Shown piece after piece: positions 36,089 to 48,000 of a DNA stretch of 58,526 nt (positions are counted from its first letter, which is position 1; the number at the start of each line of letters is the position of its first letter). Origin of the DNA: an uncultured Schlesneria sp. (lineage in GTDB: Bacteria; Planctomycetota; Planctomycetia; Planctomycetales; Planctomycetaceae); the NCBI GenBank assembly GCA_903904835.1, contig CAIVEI010000210.1, forward strand, positions 1 to 58,526, in the 5' to 3' direction. The notes under the pieces were generated by a model, which saw only the letters and a program-made list of their open reading frames with translations, searched no databases and was not told where the DNA came from. A program made the translations under genes and the position numbers.

Positions 36089-36524
36089 CACACCAATCCT
36101 CAACGAAAAACTGTCCATTCTCAATCCGAACATAAAACAGCTTGTCGAATCCTTCTTCCCGCGTGGGCAGCTCCAGTTTCTTTGCTGTCGAATAGATCGC
36201 CACATCCGGGACACGCTCTGCCTGTGTCCGGTTACCGTTACGACGAAGACAGTCCTCGATTTTCGATTGAAAATAGTATCCAACTACCTGAAACCGAGCC
36301 GCTTTAGCTGCACCGATATAATTAACTCGTTCGGCTCGCGTCGCATTGGTGTTGTCGATTACGAATCGCTGATCGGTGCCAAGACATACGTCAAGCAGTC
36401 GTTTTTCACGATTCCGTGTTTTGAGGAGATCGAGGCTGATCCTGAGGTGGGTCGTGAAGAATCGCTCCTTGAAGAACGACGACTTCCCTGACCCCTGTAC
36501 CCCGATGAATACGACCGCTTCCAT
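36078..36524 (-). CDS. Polynucleotide-kinase-like P-loop protein
   Basis: 148 residues, a single P-loop kinase domain. Walker A is GVQGSGKS (8-15). VIDNTN (55-60) and the lid-like stretch LRRNGNRTQAERVPD (93-107) followed by AIYSTAKKLELPT closely follow the pattern of the kinase half of T4 Pnk/PNKP enzymes, which phosphorylate 5'-OH ends of RNA or DNA. There is no phosphatase domain. It is the first gene of a five-gene minus-strand operon and overlaps the Thg1-like gene by 11 bases. A DUF1559 gene lies 109 bases upstream in the same direction but is unrelated in theme. The substrate is inferred. Confidence 0.88.
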   Translation of the reverse strand: MEAVVFIGVQGSGKSSFFKERFFTTHLRISLDLLKTRNREKRLLDVCLGTDQRFVIDNTNATRAERVNYIGAAKAARFQVVGYYFQSKIEDCLRRNGNRTQAERVPDVAIYSTAKKLELPTREEGFDKLFYVRIENGQFFVEDWCDEV

Positions 36525-36633
36525 CGGCCACCTCGTTTGTGCATTCTCTCAAATACACACGTGACAATTTGTAACGTCTAAAGGTTCACCCAAACCGCTC
36601 AAAAACCGAGGAAACCGTGCGTGAGTCATCGTC

Positions 36634-37749
<1,116 letters not shown>

Positions 37750-38303
37750 CAATCTTCTCCTCTTAGCCTGCTGCGTCTTCAAAGCGACACAATGACGTTT
37801 AGGGTAAAGTTATCCGGCCCTGATTCAGACAACAACAACCCATCGACATTTTCTTATGAACCGCCTTTCAACGACGCATCGCTAATTGCAACCGGTTGAA
37901 CCATATGACTCAATTAATGGCACACCGCAATCCGTTGGAATCGGCGTTGTTGATTAACAACAAAAACACCCTGCAAACCGTGATTGGTTTGTCGCACGGT
38001 TTCGGCGCTGCTCGCGTTGGCCCTACGGAAACATCGAAGGCTATCGGCAACGAAAAATCCTAAAACGAATCGACGGTCCTCAAGGTAATGGAACAACCAA
38101 CACTGAACACACGCTATCAAATTCTAACGCAAAAAAACCGAAGTTTAATCCTTTTTTCATAAAAAGGGGTTGCCTTCCCGGCGAATGGGGCCTAAATTCC
38201 CATTGAGGGCTTGGATTGGAAACTTAATTGCCGCCAGAGCATATTTTTTACCATACCTCAATCCGCCGTGCTTATTGAATCCGCTCTGCTTTTGGTTGAG
38301 TAA
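37750..38303. other. Intergenic region upstream of the DUF1559 gene
   Basis: About 550 bases with no convincing gene. The part next to the DUF1559 start should contain its promoter. A short hairpin CCTTTTTTCATAAAAAGG lies at about 38151-38168, followed by TTGCCTTCCCGGCG. Confidence 0.45.
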
Positions 38304-38666
38304 ATGATCACCTCGATAAATTGGAATTCGAGCTTGAGGTCGCCAGACAATAACGCTGCGTTGATTCGATCGATACTGATTGGACTGGTCAGTGGTACGA
38401 TTTTGCTACCAGTATTTTTTGCGGTTTGGCTTGGATTGACGATCGAACGAGATCTCATCCATAGCTGCGATGAATACGGGACTCAAAAAAAAGATTTGGA
38501 CAATTTCATCGTCATCCTGCTTTTTTCTGTTTGGGTTGTTGGAATCGTATTAGGGTATTCGTTTTGGAACATCCCAGGGGCCATTATGGCAAATTTCGTG
38601 AATTGTGCTTTGGGAGGCTCTCTTCTCGGGTATTGGATGTACCTACAGCAGAAGTCCCCCAATTAG
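38304..38666 (+). CDS. Small membrane protein, unknown
   Basis: 120 residues with three probable membrane helices: about 20-45 (ILIGLVSGTILLPVFFAVWL), 68-88 (FIVILLFSVWVVGIVLGYSF) and 92-112 (AIMANFVNCALGGSLLGYW). No family is recognised. The ribosome binding site is weak (GAGTAA before the ATG). The clean hydrophobic pattern argues for a real gene. It stands alone between the DUF1559 region and the tRNA. Confidence 0.55.
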   Translation: MITSINWNSSLRSPDNNAALIRSILIGLVSGTILLPVFFAVWLGLTIERDLIHSCDEYGTQKKDLDNFIVILLFSVWVVGIVLGYSFWNIPGAIMANFVNCALGGSLLGYWMYLQQKSPN

Positions 38667-38829
38667 CTTGTGCTTTGAGCGTGTTAACGTTGACCTTGCT
38701 ACCGCTCTCGAAATGGTAGCGATGTTGAAGAAAAGCCGTCTGATCCCGGAATGACGTACCGCAAGAGCTGATACCGGAACCGATATTTGCCAGGAAAAAA
38801 GCCTTAAAACAAGAAACTACGTGAAAAAA

Positions 38830-38864
38830 CCTTGTCCACATAGTATGTGAACAAGGCTTTTTTT
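38830..38864. terminator. Terminator of the tRNA-Ala gene (both strands)
   Basis: Stem CCTTGTCCACAT / ATGTGAACAAGG with a 3-base loop (38830-38856). It is followed by CTTTTTTT on the plus strand and, read on the minus strand, by TTTTTT. On the minus strand it lies just after the tRNA. The arm sequence AAGCCTTGTTCACA is repeated once more at 38865-38880. Confidence 0.88.
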
Positions 38865-38883
38865 GTGAACAAGGCTTTTTAAG

Positions 38884-38956
38884 TGGAGCGGAAGGGAGTT
38901 GAACCCTCGACCTCTGCATTGCGAACGCAGCGCTCTCCCAACTGAGCTACCGCCCC
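38884..38956 (-). tRNA. tRNA-Ala (anticodon CGC)
   Basis: 73 nt on the minus strand. The acceptor stem GGGGCGG pairs with CCGCTCC, with discriminator A. The D arm (GCTCAGTTGGGAGAGC), the T arm (GAGGGTTCAACTCCC) and the anticodon stem CTGCG/TGCAG with loop TTCGCAA are complete. The anticodon CGC reads GCG (Ala). The CCA end is not encoded. A possible -10 (TACAGT, 38985-38990) and -35-like TTGCAC lie upstream. Confidence 0.96.
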
Positions 38957-39345
38957 AAACTTCCCCATTGCTTTCGGGTCGATGACTGTAACAGAAATCC
39001 GATTCCGTGCAAAAGCGATATGGCGGATTTTTCGCGTCTGCTGGTGCGACGAAGATGAATCTTTCCACGTGCAGGGTGCGCTCGTCATCGATTACCCATT
39101 CGGGAAAACGAGAATGCCAATATCGACGGCTACGGGAAGGTTGCTGTCATTCGTTCCCGCGAGTATCGTTTCCCTTTGTGATGTCAAATGAATCGTTTAG
39201 GGCAACGCGCAGATCTCAGGAATGTCGGAGAACGAAGCTTGACGACGATCAACGTCGTACTGAGTTCCGTATTTCTGCCGATACGCAGCCGAATCCACGA
39301 TAAAAAGTTTTTGCTTTCAAGAATCAGACTTAGAGGAGTGTCGGC
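38957..39345. other. Intergenic region tRNA-trxB
   Basis: About 390 bases between the divergent tRNA and trxB genes. Apart from the possible tRNA promoter I see no gene or repeat. Confidence 0.45.
38985..39012 (-). promoter_or_regulatory. Possible promoter of the tRNA gene
   Basis: On the minus strand, TTGCAC and TACAGT are about 16 bases apart, with the -10 about 29 bases upstream of the tRNA 5' end. The match to the sigma-70 consensus is moderate to weak. Confidence 0.35.
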
Positions 39346-40392
39346 GTGACGGAACGCGTGGTCATTATCGGATCTGGCCCTGCCGGTTGGTCGGCAGCCA
39401 TTTATGCAGCAAGAGCCAATCTTGACCCATTGGTCATTGAGGGAGCGATCACCGAAGAGAATCGAATCCGGGGAACATTGCCTCTCGGTCAACTCTCGAT
39501 GACAACCGAGGTGGAAAACTATCCCGGTTTTCCCGCTGGCGATTTGTCTCCATATCTGAAGTCGTCTCTGCCCGAAGAAAACGTTCCCTATCGTGACCCG
39601 CACATGACGGGAGTGACCGGTCCGGAACTGATGGAATTAATGCGGCAGCAGGCCAAGAACTTCGGGACTCGGATCATTACCGACGACGTTGTTTCCGTCG
39701 ATCTTTCGAAGAAGCCGTTCGATTTGACGTTGCTCGATGGCAAGAAATTCTCCACTCATGCGCTGATTATCGCGACGGGTGCCCGAGCCAATTACCTGGG
39801 ACTTCCTTCCGAAGATCTCTACAAAAACCGAGGCGTCTCGGCCTGTGCCGTGTGCGATGGGGCTCTTCCACGGTTTCGCAATAAACCGCTCGTCGTGATT
39901 GGCGGCGGCGACAGTGCCATGGAAGAAGCAAGTTATCTCTCAAAGTTCGCTTCAACCGTGTATCTCGTCCATCGGCGTGGTGAATTTCGAGCGAGCAAGA
40001 TTATGGCTCAACGAGTCCTCGAAAATCCGAAAATCAAAGTGAAGTGGTTTACAGGAGTCGACGAGGTGCTGGGTGACGAAAACCGAGGGGTCACCGGAGT
40101 CAGATTGAGAAACCTGCAAGATTCATCATCGGAAGTGATCGAGGCTACAGGGATGTTTTGCGCCATCGGGCATACTCCGAACACCGACTTCCTGGCGGGA
40201 CAGGTTCAGACCGACGACAAGGGTTACATCGTCTATTCCCTCCCTTTCCGCACGAATACCAGCGTCGATGGGGTCTTTGCAGCAGGTGATGTCGCCGACA
40301 GTTATTATCGCCAGGCAATCACCTCGGCGGGAACAGGGTGCATGGCCGCTCTGGACGCAGAGCGATGGCTTGGCAGCCACGGGTTCCACTAA
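39346..40392 (+). CDS. trxB: Thioredoxin reductase
   Basis: 348 residues, starting with GTG 39346 after GAGGAG at about 39332-39337. It uses NADPH and FAD to reduce thioredoxin. Motifs in order: FAD-binding [15 protein letters not shown] (residues 8-22), the redox pair CAVC (C167, C170), NADPH-binding [15 protein letters not shown] followed by HRRGEFRAS, and the FAD end motif [16 protein letters not shown]. Family length and order are normal. The Xaa-Pro peptidase gene follows after 27 bases and may be co-transcribed. Confidence 0.95.
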   Translation: MTERVVIIGSGPAGWSAAIYAARANLDPLVIEGAITEENRIRGTLPLGQLSMTTEVENYPGFPAGDLSPYLKSSLPEENVPYRDPHMTGVTGPELMELMRQQAKNFGTRIITDDVVSVDLSKKPFDLTLLDGKKFSTHALIIATGARANYLGLPSEDLYKNRGVSACAVCDGALPRFRNKPLVVIGGGDSAMEEASYLSKFASTVYLVHRRGEFRASKIMAQRVLENPKIKVKWFTGVDEVLGDENRGVTGVRLRNLQDSSSEVIEATGMFCAIGHTPNTDFLAGQVQTDDKGYIVYSLPFRTNTSVDGVFAAGDVADSYYRQAITSAGTGCMAALDAERWLGSHGFH

Positions 40393-40419
40393 CAAAACTT
40401 CACTTGAAAGCTATCGTAA

Positions 40420-41598
40420 ATGCTGACACAAGAAGGATGCCTGGCTCGTCGCGCACTGCTGTGGGATTCCGTTCCCACATCCTGTGAGTGGCTGTTGATT
40501 GCCGACCCGCGACACGTGTTATATTTGTCGAACTTCTGGATTCACCCGCTGACGTTTTCGGCCGGTGAGCGTTGCTGGCTGCTGCTGGAACGAGACGGAA
40601 AGGCAACCCTGCTTGGCGACAATTTTTCGCTCAGGTCACGGTCAGCCGATCCTTTTGTCGATGGCGAAGTGATGGTCAAGTGGTATGACCATAAGCATTC
40701 GGTCATGAACCGTGATCATGCACTGCTGAAGGCTGCCGAACAGATCGCCGACCGTCTTTATGGGCGAAGCGGTGCGGTTGAAGCCGAATGGCTGCCGGTC
40801 GGAGCGTTCGAACTGCTTGGTCTCGATCACGAACAACACTCGGTCAAAACCGAAGCAAAAGACGTTGGCAAGCCGGGTGCGATCGATCTGGGAACAATCC
40901 TGCGGTCACTTCGGCGTCAGAAGCACGCCGACGAAATCGCATTGATGAAAGAATGCATGCGAGCTGGCGAAGCAGGGATGGTAAGACTGCGCGAAATCAT
41001 CCGTCCAGGAATCAGCGAGTTCGAAATCTTCTGCGAGGTCCAGCACGCCGCGATCGCTGCGGCAGGACGTCCAGGTCTCATTTATGGTGACTTCCGCGCC
41101 GCAACGGCGGCCGCTCCCAAAGTCGGCGGGTTGCCAACGCAATACAAACTCAAAAACGGTGACATGTTCACGCTCGATTATTCGGTCGTACTGGAAGGGT
41201 ATCGGTCTGACTTCACGAATTGCATGACGGTGGGCGAACCGAATTCCCAGCAGCGTCATCTTTACGACCTGGTCTCGGCAGCCCAGCGCGGTGGCGAATC
41301 CGTCCTGAAAGCAGGAACACGAGCCAAAGACGTCTTTCATGCCGTGAATAAGCCGATCCTCGAAGCAGGTTTGGCGGACAAGTTCGCTCATCACGCAGGA
41401 CACGGGATCGGGCTGGCTCATCCTGAAGCGCCGATTCTTGTCCCAGACAGCGAGGACGTGCTGATGGAAGGGGATGTCATTACGCTGGAACCTGGTCTGT
41501 ACGTCGAAGGGATTGGCGGCATCCGCATCGAACACAATTATCTGATTACTGAAACGGGCTATGAACGGCTCAGTAACCACGTCATCTCTTTGACGTAG
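40420..41598 (+). CDS. M24 family Xaa-Pro aminopeptidase
   Basis: 392 residues. An N-terminal creatinase-like domain (about 1-150) precedes the pita-bread metallopeptidase domain. The metal ligands are present: two Asp in [17 protein letters not shown], His in [14 protein letters not shown] and Glu in [12 protein letters not shown] and RIEHNYLIT. It removes N-terminal residues before proline or handles a related dipeptide. The RbsA-like ATPase gene starts 8 bases after its stop, so the two are probably one transcript. Confidence 0.92.
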   Translation: MLTQEGCLARRALLWDSVPTSCEWLLIADPRHVLYLSNFWIHPLTFSAGERCWLLLERDGKATLLGDNFSLRSRSADPFVDGEVMVKWYDHKHSVMNRDHALLKAAEQIADRLYGRSGAVEAEWLPVGAFELLGLDHEQHSVKTEAKDVGKPGAIDLGTILRSLRRQKHADEIALMKECMRAGEAGMVRLREIIRPGISEFEIFCEVQHAAIAAAGRPGLIYGDFRAATAAAPKVGGLPTQYKLKNGDMFTLDYSVVLEGYRSDFTNCMTVGEPNSQQRHLYDLVSAAQRGGESVLKAGTRAKDVFHAVNKPILEAGLADKFAHHAGHGIGLAHPEAPILVPDSEDVLMEGDVITLEPGLYVEGIGGIRIEHNYLITETGYERLSNHVISLT

Positions 41599-41606
41599 GA
41601 TGCGCA

Positions 41607-43160
41607 ATGACGTTGCCGCTGATTCGATTTGATCGTGTGACCAAGCGGTTTCACGCCGTCACGGCGCTCGACAGCGTCAGCTTCGACGTTCTTCCAGGTG
41701 AATTTCACGCCCTATGCGGCGAAAACGGGGCCGGTAAAAGTACGTTGATGAAAATCCTGTCTGGCGTCATTACCGAGTATGACGGGCAGATCGAACTAGC
41801 GGGGGAGCCGCTGGTGGTTCGTGGAACCCGCGACGCAGAATCGCGCGGTATCAGCATCATTCATCAGGAATTGAACCTCGTCAGCGACCTGTCCGTCTCC
41901 GCGAATATCTTCCTCGGTCGTGAATTGCGAACGCCGCTCGGTCTGCTCGATGACCGCAGAATGGAACGGGAAGCGGCAAAGTTGTTTGAACAACTGGACT
42001 GCCTCATTGATCCTCGCGCTGCCGTTCGTTCGCTGAGAATCGGTGATCAGCAACTGGTTGAGATCGCCAAAGCCTTGTCTTTGGGATCAACCGAACGAGG
42101 AGATTCCCTTTCCTCTTCGACACCACGAACGCTGATCATGGATGAGCCGACCAGCGCGTTGACCGAATCGGAAGTCGAGCGGTTGTTCCGAATCATCGGC
42201 CGCCTGCGCAGTCAGGGTGTCACAATCGTTTATATCTCGCACAAAATGGACGAGATCTTTCAGCATGCCGACCGTATCACGATCTTGCGAGATGGCCAGG
42301 TGGTGAAGACGCTCGATCGGTCGGGAACCTCGCCGCGCGAGGTGACTCATCTGATGGTTGGCCGCGAAATTGGTGCCAGTGATTTTGGTGCAAATCGATC
42401 TGCCGGTGCCGAAGTTTTAAAAGTCGAACACCTGTCGCTCCCCTGGCGAGGCCATGTCCGGCAATGGCGACTGAAAGACGTTAACCTCACGGTTCGACGT
42501 GGAGAAGTGCTTGGAATCGCGGGACTGATGGGAGCGGGAAGGACCGAACTTCTCGAATGCCTGTTTGGCGCAAGTTCCGAACCACCGCTCGGTCGTATCG
42601 AGCTGGATGGCCATCCGGTCGAGTTCGCGCACCCGAATCAGGCTTTGCGTGCTGGGATCGGTCTGGTGACGGAGGACCGCAAGCGATACGGCATTTTCAC
42701 CGAGATGACAGTTCGAGACCACATAACCTTGTCGTCGTTATCAGAAGTCGCCTCTGCCGGTTTCGTGAACGCCAGTGCCGAAAGCCGCGCGGCAGACGAA
42801 TCAATCGGCGCGTTGCGAGTGAAAACGGCAGGTCGAGAAGCAGCCATCACCAGCCTCAGCGGTGGAAACCAGCAAAAGTGCATCATCGCACGAGCGCTCA
42901 GGACTCGGCCCAAGCTTCTGCTGCTGGATGATCCCACGCGAGGGATCGATGTCGGGGCCAAAGCCGAGATCTACCGACTGATCGATGAACTATGCGGGCA
43001 AGGCATGGCGATCATCATTACATCCAGCGAATTGCCCGAACTGATTACCGTTTGTGACCGCATCATGGTGCTGTGTGAAGGTCGGGCCACCGCCGAATTC
43101 AAGCGGGGTGAGTTCACCGAGCACAAGCTGATGGAAGCGGCGACAACTGTCGTGGCGTAG
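41607..43160 (+). CDS. Sugar-type ABC transporter ATPase with two cassettes
   Basis: 517 residues of the RbsA/MglA/XylG class. The first cassette has GENGAGKSTLMK (Walker A), a signature reduced to IGDQQLVEIAKAL and LIMDEPTSALTE. About ten residues (STERGDSLSSSTPR) are inserted just before its Walker B. The second cassette has the degenerate Walker A GLMGAGRTELLE usual in this class, LSGGNQQKCIIARAL and LLLLDDPTRGIDVG. These enzymes power import of ribose, galactose or similar sugars, yet no permease or binding-protein gene is adjacent. AGGA lies 6 bases upstream of the ATG. Confidence 0.92.
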   Translation: MTLPLIRFDRVTKRFHAVTALDSVSFDVLPGEFHALCGENGAGKSTLMKILSGVITEYDGQIELAGEPLVVRGTRDAESRGISIIHQELNLVSDLSVSANIFLGRELRTPLGLLDDRRMEREAAKLFEQLDCLIDPRAAVRSLRIGDQQLVEIAKALSLGSTERGDSLSSSTPRTLIMDEPTSALTESEVERLFRIIGRLRSQGVTIVYISHKMDEIFQHADRITILRDGQVVKTLDRSGTSPREVTHLMVGREIGASDFGANRSAGAEVLKVEHLSLPWRGHVRQWRLKDVNLTVRRGEVLGIAGLMGAGRTELLECLFGASSEPPLGRIELDGHPVEFAHPNQALRAGIGLVTEDRKRYGIFTEMTVRDHITLSSLSEVASAGFVNASAESRAADESIGALRVKTAGREAAITSLSGGNQQKCIIARALRTRPKLLLLDDPTRGIDVGAKAEIYRLIDELCGQGMAIIITSSELPELITVCDRIMVLCEGRATAEFKRGEFTEHKLMEAATTVVA

Positions 43161-43596
43161 CCTTTGGCCAATCGCTAATCCGCATTGCCCCTTTTCGTTT
43201 AACCCGAAGCCAACGGCGCAGGCGAATCGGCGTTCAGCCGATTTCTTCGAACATCGCCCCAGCCCTGACTTTTTGCAATGCGTGGACGAGAAATGACTCC
43301 GCAGCTTACGCCAATTCTGCCGCTCGTTCCCGCTTCTCTGCAAGGCGCATTTCAACGATATTAAGCCATCGGCGCCGGACAATCGGACTCCAGCCGACTC
43401 GTCCCGAAACGTCACAAGCCATAAAACTGATTAAAGCCGAGATTTTCAACCGATAACATCGATTAGGGCTGATGCGTCACGAGAAATTGGTTATCATTCG
43501 ACGTAGAGGAACCGGCTGCTGCTCGTAATCCGATGTGTGCGCCTACATGGCGGCGCGAGTAAAAACATAGCGTTATTATCGAGAGTTCGGAAGATC
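43161..43596. other. Intergenic region
   Basis: About 435 bases. GTTTAACCCGAAGCCAACGG (43197-43216) and AATCGGCGTTCAGCCGATT (43224-43242) are short repeat or palindrome remnants. No gene recognised; frames here are shadows. The promoter of the following DUF1501 gene should be near its end. Confidence 0.45.
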
Positions 43597-45012
43597 ATGG
43601 CGTTGACAAACCGTTTTTGTTCGGGACCTGTAAAACGAAGAGAATTCCTGTCCGCAGGTATGCTGGGCGCGAGCGGCCTCTGTCTGCCTGATCTGTTTCG
43701 TTTGCGAGCGAGCGCTGCCGAAGAGGGAAAGCCGGTCGACCACGAGACATCGGTCATTTTCGTGTGGCTGCCCGGTGGTCCGCCTCACATGGACATGTAC
43801 GACATGAAACCAAACGCGGCAGCGGAATACCGCGGTGCGTTTCATCCGATTCCAACAAACGTTGCCGGGCTTGATGTCTGTGAACTGATGCCTCGACACG
43901 CCGCGATGGCCGACAGGTATTCGGTGGTGCGATCAGTGGCACATAGTTTTGCCGATCACGGCGGCGGTCACAAACGGATGATGACCGGTCGCGTCCCATT
44001 GACCCCTGTCGATACCGTCAATGACGCACCGGCGACCGGATCGATCGTCGCCAAAATTCGGGAGCGTCAGAACACCGGCATCCCGAATTATGTCTCTCTG
44101 AATCCAGGGGGCCGAACCGGCGATGTGTTCGCTCAAGGTGCTGCTTATCTCGGACAGTCGTACCTGCCGTTCACCGTTGAAGGTGACCCAACCGCCCCCA
44201 ATTTTGTCGTTCCAAATATCAGCCCGCTGGAAAGTGTGGGTCGACGGGTTAACGATCGAATGTCGTTGCTCGGAAGCCTCGACCGCATCGAACGCCAGAT
44301 CGATGCCTCGCACCTGATGGACTCGATGGACCGTTATCAACAGCGAGCGGTCAGCATGTTGACCAGTGACCGGGCGAAAAAGGCTTTTGACCTGTCGCTC
44401 GAATCCGACGCAACGCGCGATCGATACGGTCGACATTGCTGGGGCCAGCGAGCACTGATGGCACGACGCCTCGTCGAGGCCGGGGTCAATTTCGTTACCG
44501 TAATCATGGAAAACCCGTATCAATCGGGAGTGCCACAACTCAAGCAGGGGGTCTACAACTGGGACTCGCACGCTGTGAACTGTCACATCTGGGATGACTT
44601 GAAAGTTCGGTTGCCGATTTACGATCAGGCAGTCACGGCGCTGATCGAAGATGTACAGCAGCGCGGCATGGACCGTCGGACGCTGATCCTGGTCACAGGG
44701 GAATTTGGACGAACACCACGCCTGGAAAGTTCTGTCGGGTCACAAACCGGTGTCAGGCAGCCCGGACGCGATCACTGGCCACAAGCAATGTCTTTCATTA
44801 TGGCAGGTGCGGTGAACACTGGTCTGGTGGTTGGGTCAACCAACTCCAAAGGTGAGCATCCTGCAGACCGCCCGCTGACGCCGAACGATCTTTGGGCCAC
44901 TGTCTATCGGCACCTGGGAGTCGACTACACCGATTCGTTCCCAGACCACCGCGGTCGCCCGATGCCAATACTCCCCTTTGGCGAGCCGATCAGCGAGCTT
45001 TTGCGGGCATGA
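43597..45012 (+). CDS. DUF1501 protein, Tat-exported
   Basis: 471 residues from ATG 43597 (GGAAG just upstream); a frame start at 43537 is less likely. The signal KRREFLSAGMLGASGLCL is twin-arginine-like. The DUF1501 signatures are VWLPGGPPHMDMYDMKPN, VTGEFGRTPR and GRDHWPQAMS. It resembles the first DUF1501 protein of the window more than the second. There is no PSCyt1-type partner beside it; the neighbour is a convergent sulfatase-like gene. Confidence 0.93.
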   Translation: MALTNRFCSGPVKRREFLSAGMLGASGLCLPDLFRLRASAAEEGKPVDHETSVIFVWLPGGPPHMDMYDMKPNAAAEYRGAFHPIPTNVAGLDVCELMPRHAAMADRYSVVRSVAHSFADHGGGHKRMMTGRVPLTPVDTVNDAPATGSIVAKIRERQNTGIPNYVSLNPGGRTGDVFAQGAAYLGQSYLPFTVEGDPTAPNFVVPNISPLESVGRRVNDRMSLLGSLDRIERQIDASHLMDSMDRYQQRAVSMLTSDRAKKAFDLSLESDATRDRYGRHCWGQRALMARRLVEAGVNFVTVIMENPYQSGVPQLKQGVYNWDSHAVNCHIWDDLKVRLPIYDQAVTALIEDVQQRGMDRRTLILVTGEFGRTPRLESSVGSQTGVRQPGRDHWPQAMSFIMAGAVNTGLVVGSTNSKGEHPADRPLTPNDLWATVYRHLGVDYTDSFPDHRGRPMPILPFGEPISELLRA

Positions 45013-45098
45013 TTCCGCCAGCATGAATCGGGGCGAGAAGTAGCGAGTGCAAAGGCCCGTTTAACACTCGCGCCGATGGGAATCGGTGTTTCAGCATT

Positions 45099-48000
45099 CT
45101 ATTGTTTATCGATTAATAACGATAACAACGCCGAAGCGTAGACGCGGTGGCCAAAATCACTGGGGTGATTGACTCCATTGCCGGTGAGGTCGCAGTCTCG
45201 TTTTCGCTTGAGCATTTCCGTCCACAAAGTAGTCAGGTCGACCAGGGCGACTCCGTCACCGCCAAGTGACTTCAGCGCTTCGAGGTATTTTGGAAACATT
45301 TCGCGCGGTGTATGTGTCCACTGATCGTTACCGACCATGGTGGCAACAAGAATGATTTCCGCTTGAGGTTGAGCGGCTTGGATGCGAGAGACCATCTGAT
45401 GAATTCCCTCGCGATAGGCGTCGGGGTTTCTCCGGCCGACGTCGTTCATGCCGTATGCGATAATGACCAGATCCGGACTGGATTCAAGAAGCTTGTCGAG
45501 ATCAGCCAGCCCGTTGGGAACACCCCATCCACCGACAGCCCGATTGAACAGGGCGACTTCGCCGCCGTAGGTGGTCCGCAACTGAGCCGCGACCAGATCG
45601 GGATACATCGGCATGAAGGGAGACGCTCCGACTAAGCCTGAGGCATTTAAACCGTACGAAATACTGTCGCCGCTGACTGCGATTGTCAGCTTTTGTTTTG
45701 CCTTTAAGCGAGCCAACGTCTTTGGCAGTTTGGCGGCATCGAATTTTGGTCCCTCTTCAGGCCAGTCTTCTGTTGTACGGACATACGTGACTTCAATCTG
45801 TTGATCGTGAAACCAGTGCCCATTGTCGAACAGCAAATGCGTTTCCGGGTCACCAAGTTTATGTGGCAATGCACATGGGACGGCTGGCTGTGCACCGCCA
45901 GCCCAGACGGGACGAGCCCCGCGTGGCATGAACAGGTCCGAACTTTTTAAATAGGGAATTTTCGATTTTTCGGTTCGAATGATCTGTTTCCCGTCAGCGG
46001 CGATGGTGAAATCGATTCCTTCCAGGAATTGCTTCTGTCCATTGGCCGTATGAACCGAAAGGATTTTTGTTGCCGGGAACAATAGCTTACCTGTCGCAGG
46101 CTGGTTCGGGTTGTCTTCGACACACAGAACACTTTCGCGGAACACGGTCGCCGATCGCCAGAATGGTTCTAGCAGGTGCAGTTCGGGCAGCGTTTCAGCA
46201 ACGGTCACAGGCCTCAGTTCGATGCGACGAACGTCCATCACGGCGACCCCCACCTGCTGTTGCGGTTTGACCGTCAGGGTGTATCGGCCCGGTTTGTCGA
46301 GCGTCACAATTCCCAGGTCCTGCGGGACGAAGTTTTGAAAGTGTCCAGTCCCTGGGACCTTCAGTGGCAGCGTTTGCCCGGCAACTTCAAAGTGGACCAG
46401 GCTCCCTCCGTTTGTACCGCAACCGACATGTGGCACGAGATGAAAGCGGCCCGGCTTTTTCAACGTGAATTCATAGCTGGCCCAGTCGTCCTTCTTCACC
46501 CAATAGCCGATCGTGTCCTTATTCGGGAGCGGTTCGTATCGCAGCATCACCCCGAAGACGTCGGCGGTACTCGACGGCATCATCACCGAGCCATCATCAG
46601 CCTGAAGATTCGGAGTATAGCTCGGGTTGTCTGACGGCATTTTTGCGCCGACCGCTTCGCGCCATCTGGCCAGTTTCACAGCGAGTTCCTTTGCTACGTC
46701 GGCTTTCTCGTAGATGAAGTTCTGTCCTTCGCCTCCATTTTTGTTGACGTTGAATAATTCACGTCGACCGGTGTGAGTTCCAGCCTGAGGGTTGTCATAA
46801 ACATCGTGGGGCGTTGTTTCGTAGTACTCAATCAACTTCCAATCGCCCGCTCGAATAGCGCTACCTGGTTTCGCACCAGCATTGACGTTGTAGTGAGGGA
46901 AATGCCAATACAACGCATCGCGAGATATTTGCCCGGTCCCTTTCAGAAGCGGTACAAGGCTGACACCATCCAGAGAGAGTTGTTTGTCTGACCCGCGACA
47001 AGCCTCAATAATGGTCGGAAAGAAGTCCAGACACGATACGACCGTGTCATTGGTCGTTCCCGCTTTGACAACTCCTGGCCACTTCACAAGCAAGGGAACC
47101 CGCAGGCCCCCTTCGTACAGATGTCCCATACCATCCCGTAGAGGGGCGTTGGATGTGGACGGAATGATCTGACCGTTTCCGTTACAGACTCCACCGTTAT
47201 CCGAAGTCAAGAGGACCAGGGTGTTCTGTGAAAGTTGAAGTTCATCAAGCGCTTTCACGACGCGACCGACAGCAACGTCCATGCTTTCGATCATCGCCGC
47301 ATAGTTAGGGTTGATCTGTGAACCATTCGGTTCGGTCGGCATCTTTCCGTACTTGGCGACAATTTCCGGATTAGGATTGGCGGGCATGTGAACCGCGAAG
47401 TGGGGTAGATAGAGAAAGAAGGGCTTTGATTTGTGGTCGGCGATGAATTTCTCGGCTTCGGCGGCCAGTCGATCTGTCAGAAATTCACCGTCCGGTGCCT
47501 GCTCAAGTCCCGGTAATTTATTTCCTGCCTGATCCGTGTACGGTGCCACATCGCGATAGGAATCACTCACGACGTCAATTCCCGCCAGGCTGATATCAAA
47601 CCCTTGTTCCTTCGGTCCGAAGCCTTGCCCGCCGAGATTCCATTTTCCGATAGAACCTGTCACATAACCGACTTGTTTAAGAGCTTCAGCGATGGTGACT
47701 TCCGACAGCGGCAATTGCGGGGCCACTTCAGGCGGTTTCAAACGGCGGCTTGGATCATCCACTTTGCCCAGCACCGATGTCGTAATGCCGACACGTTGGG
47801 GATACCGCCCCGTCATGATCGCAGCCCGGGTCGGCGAACCGACGGGTGCCGCGGCATATGCCTGAGTAAACCGCATCCCATCCGACGCCAGGCGATCGAG
47901 ATTGGGAGTCTTGTGAAATTTACTTCCATAGCAACCGAGATCGGCCCAGCCCAGATCGTCGATGATAATCAGCACGACATTCGGTCGAGTCTCGTCTGCC

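Noticed and set aside
35309-36283. Longer Thg1-like protein starting at TTG 36283
   Set aside because: It would add 65 residues without family character and overlap the kinase gene by about 200 bases.
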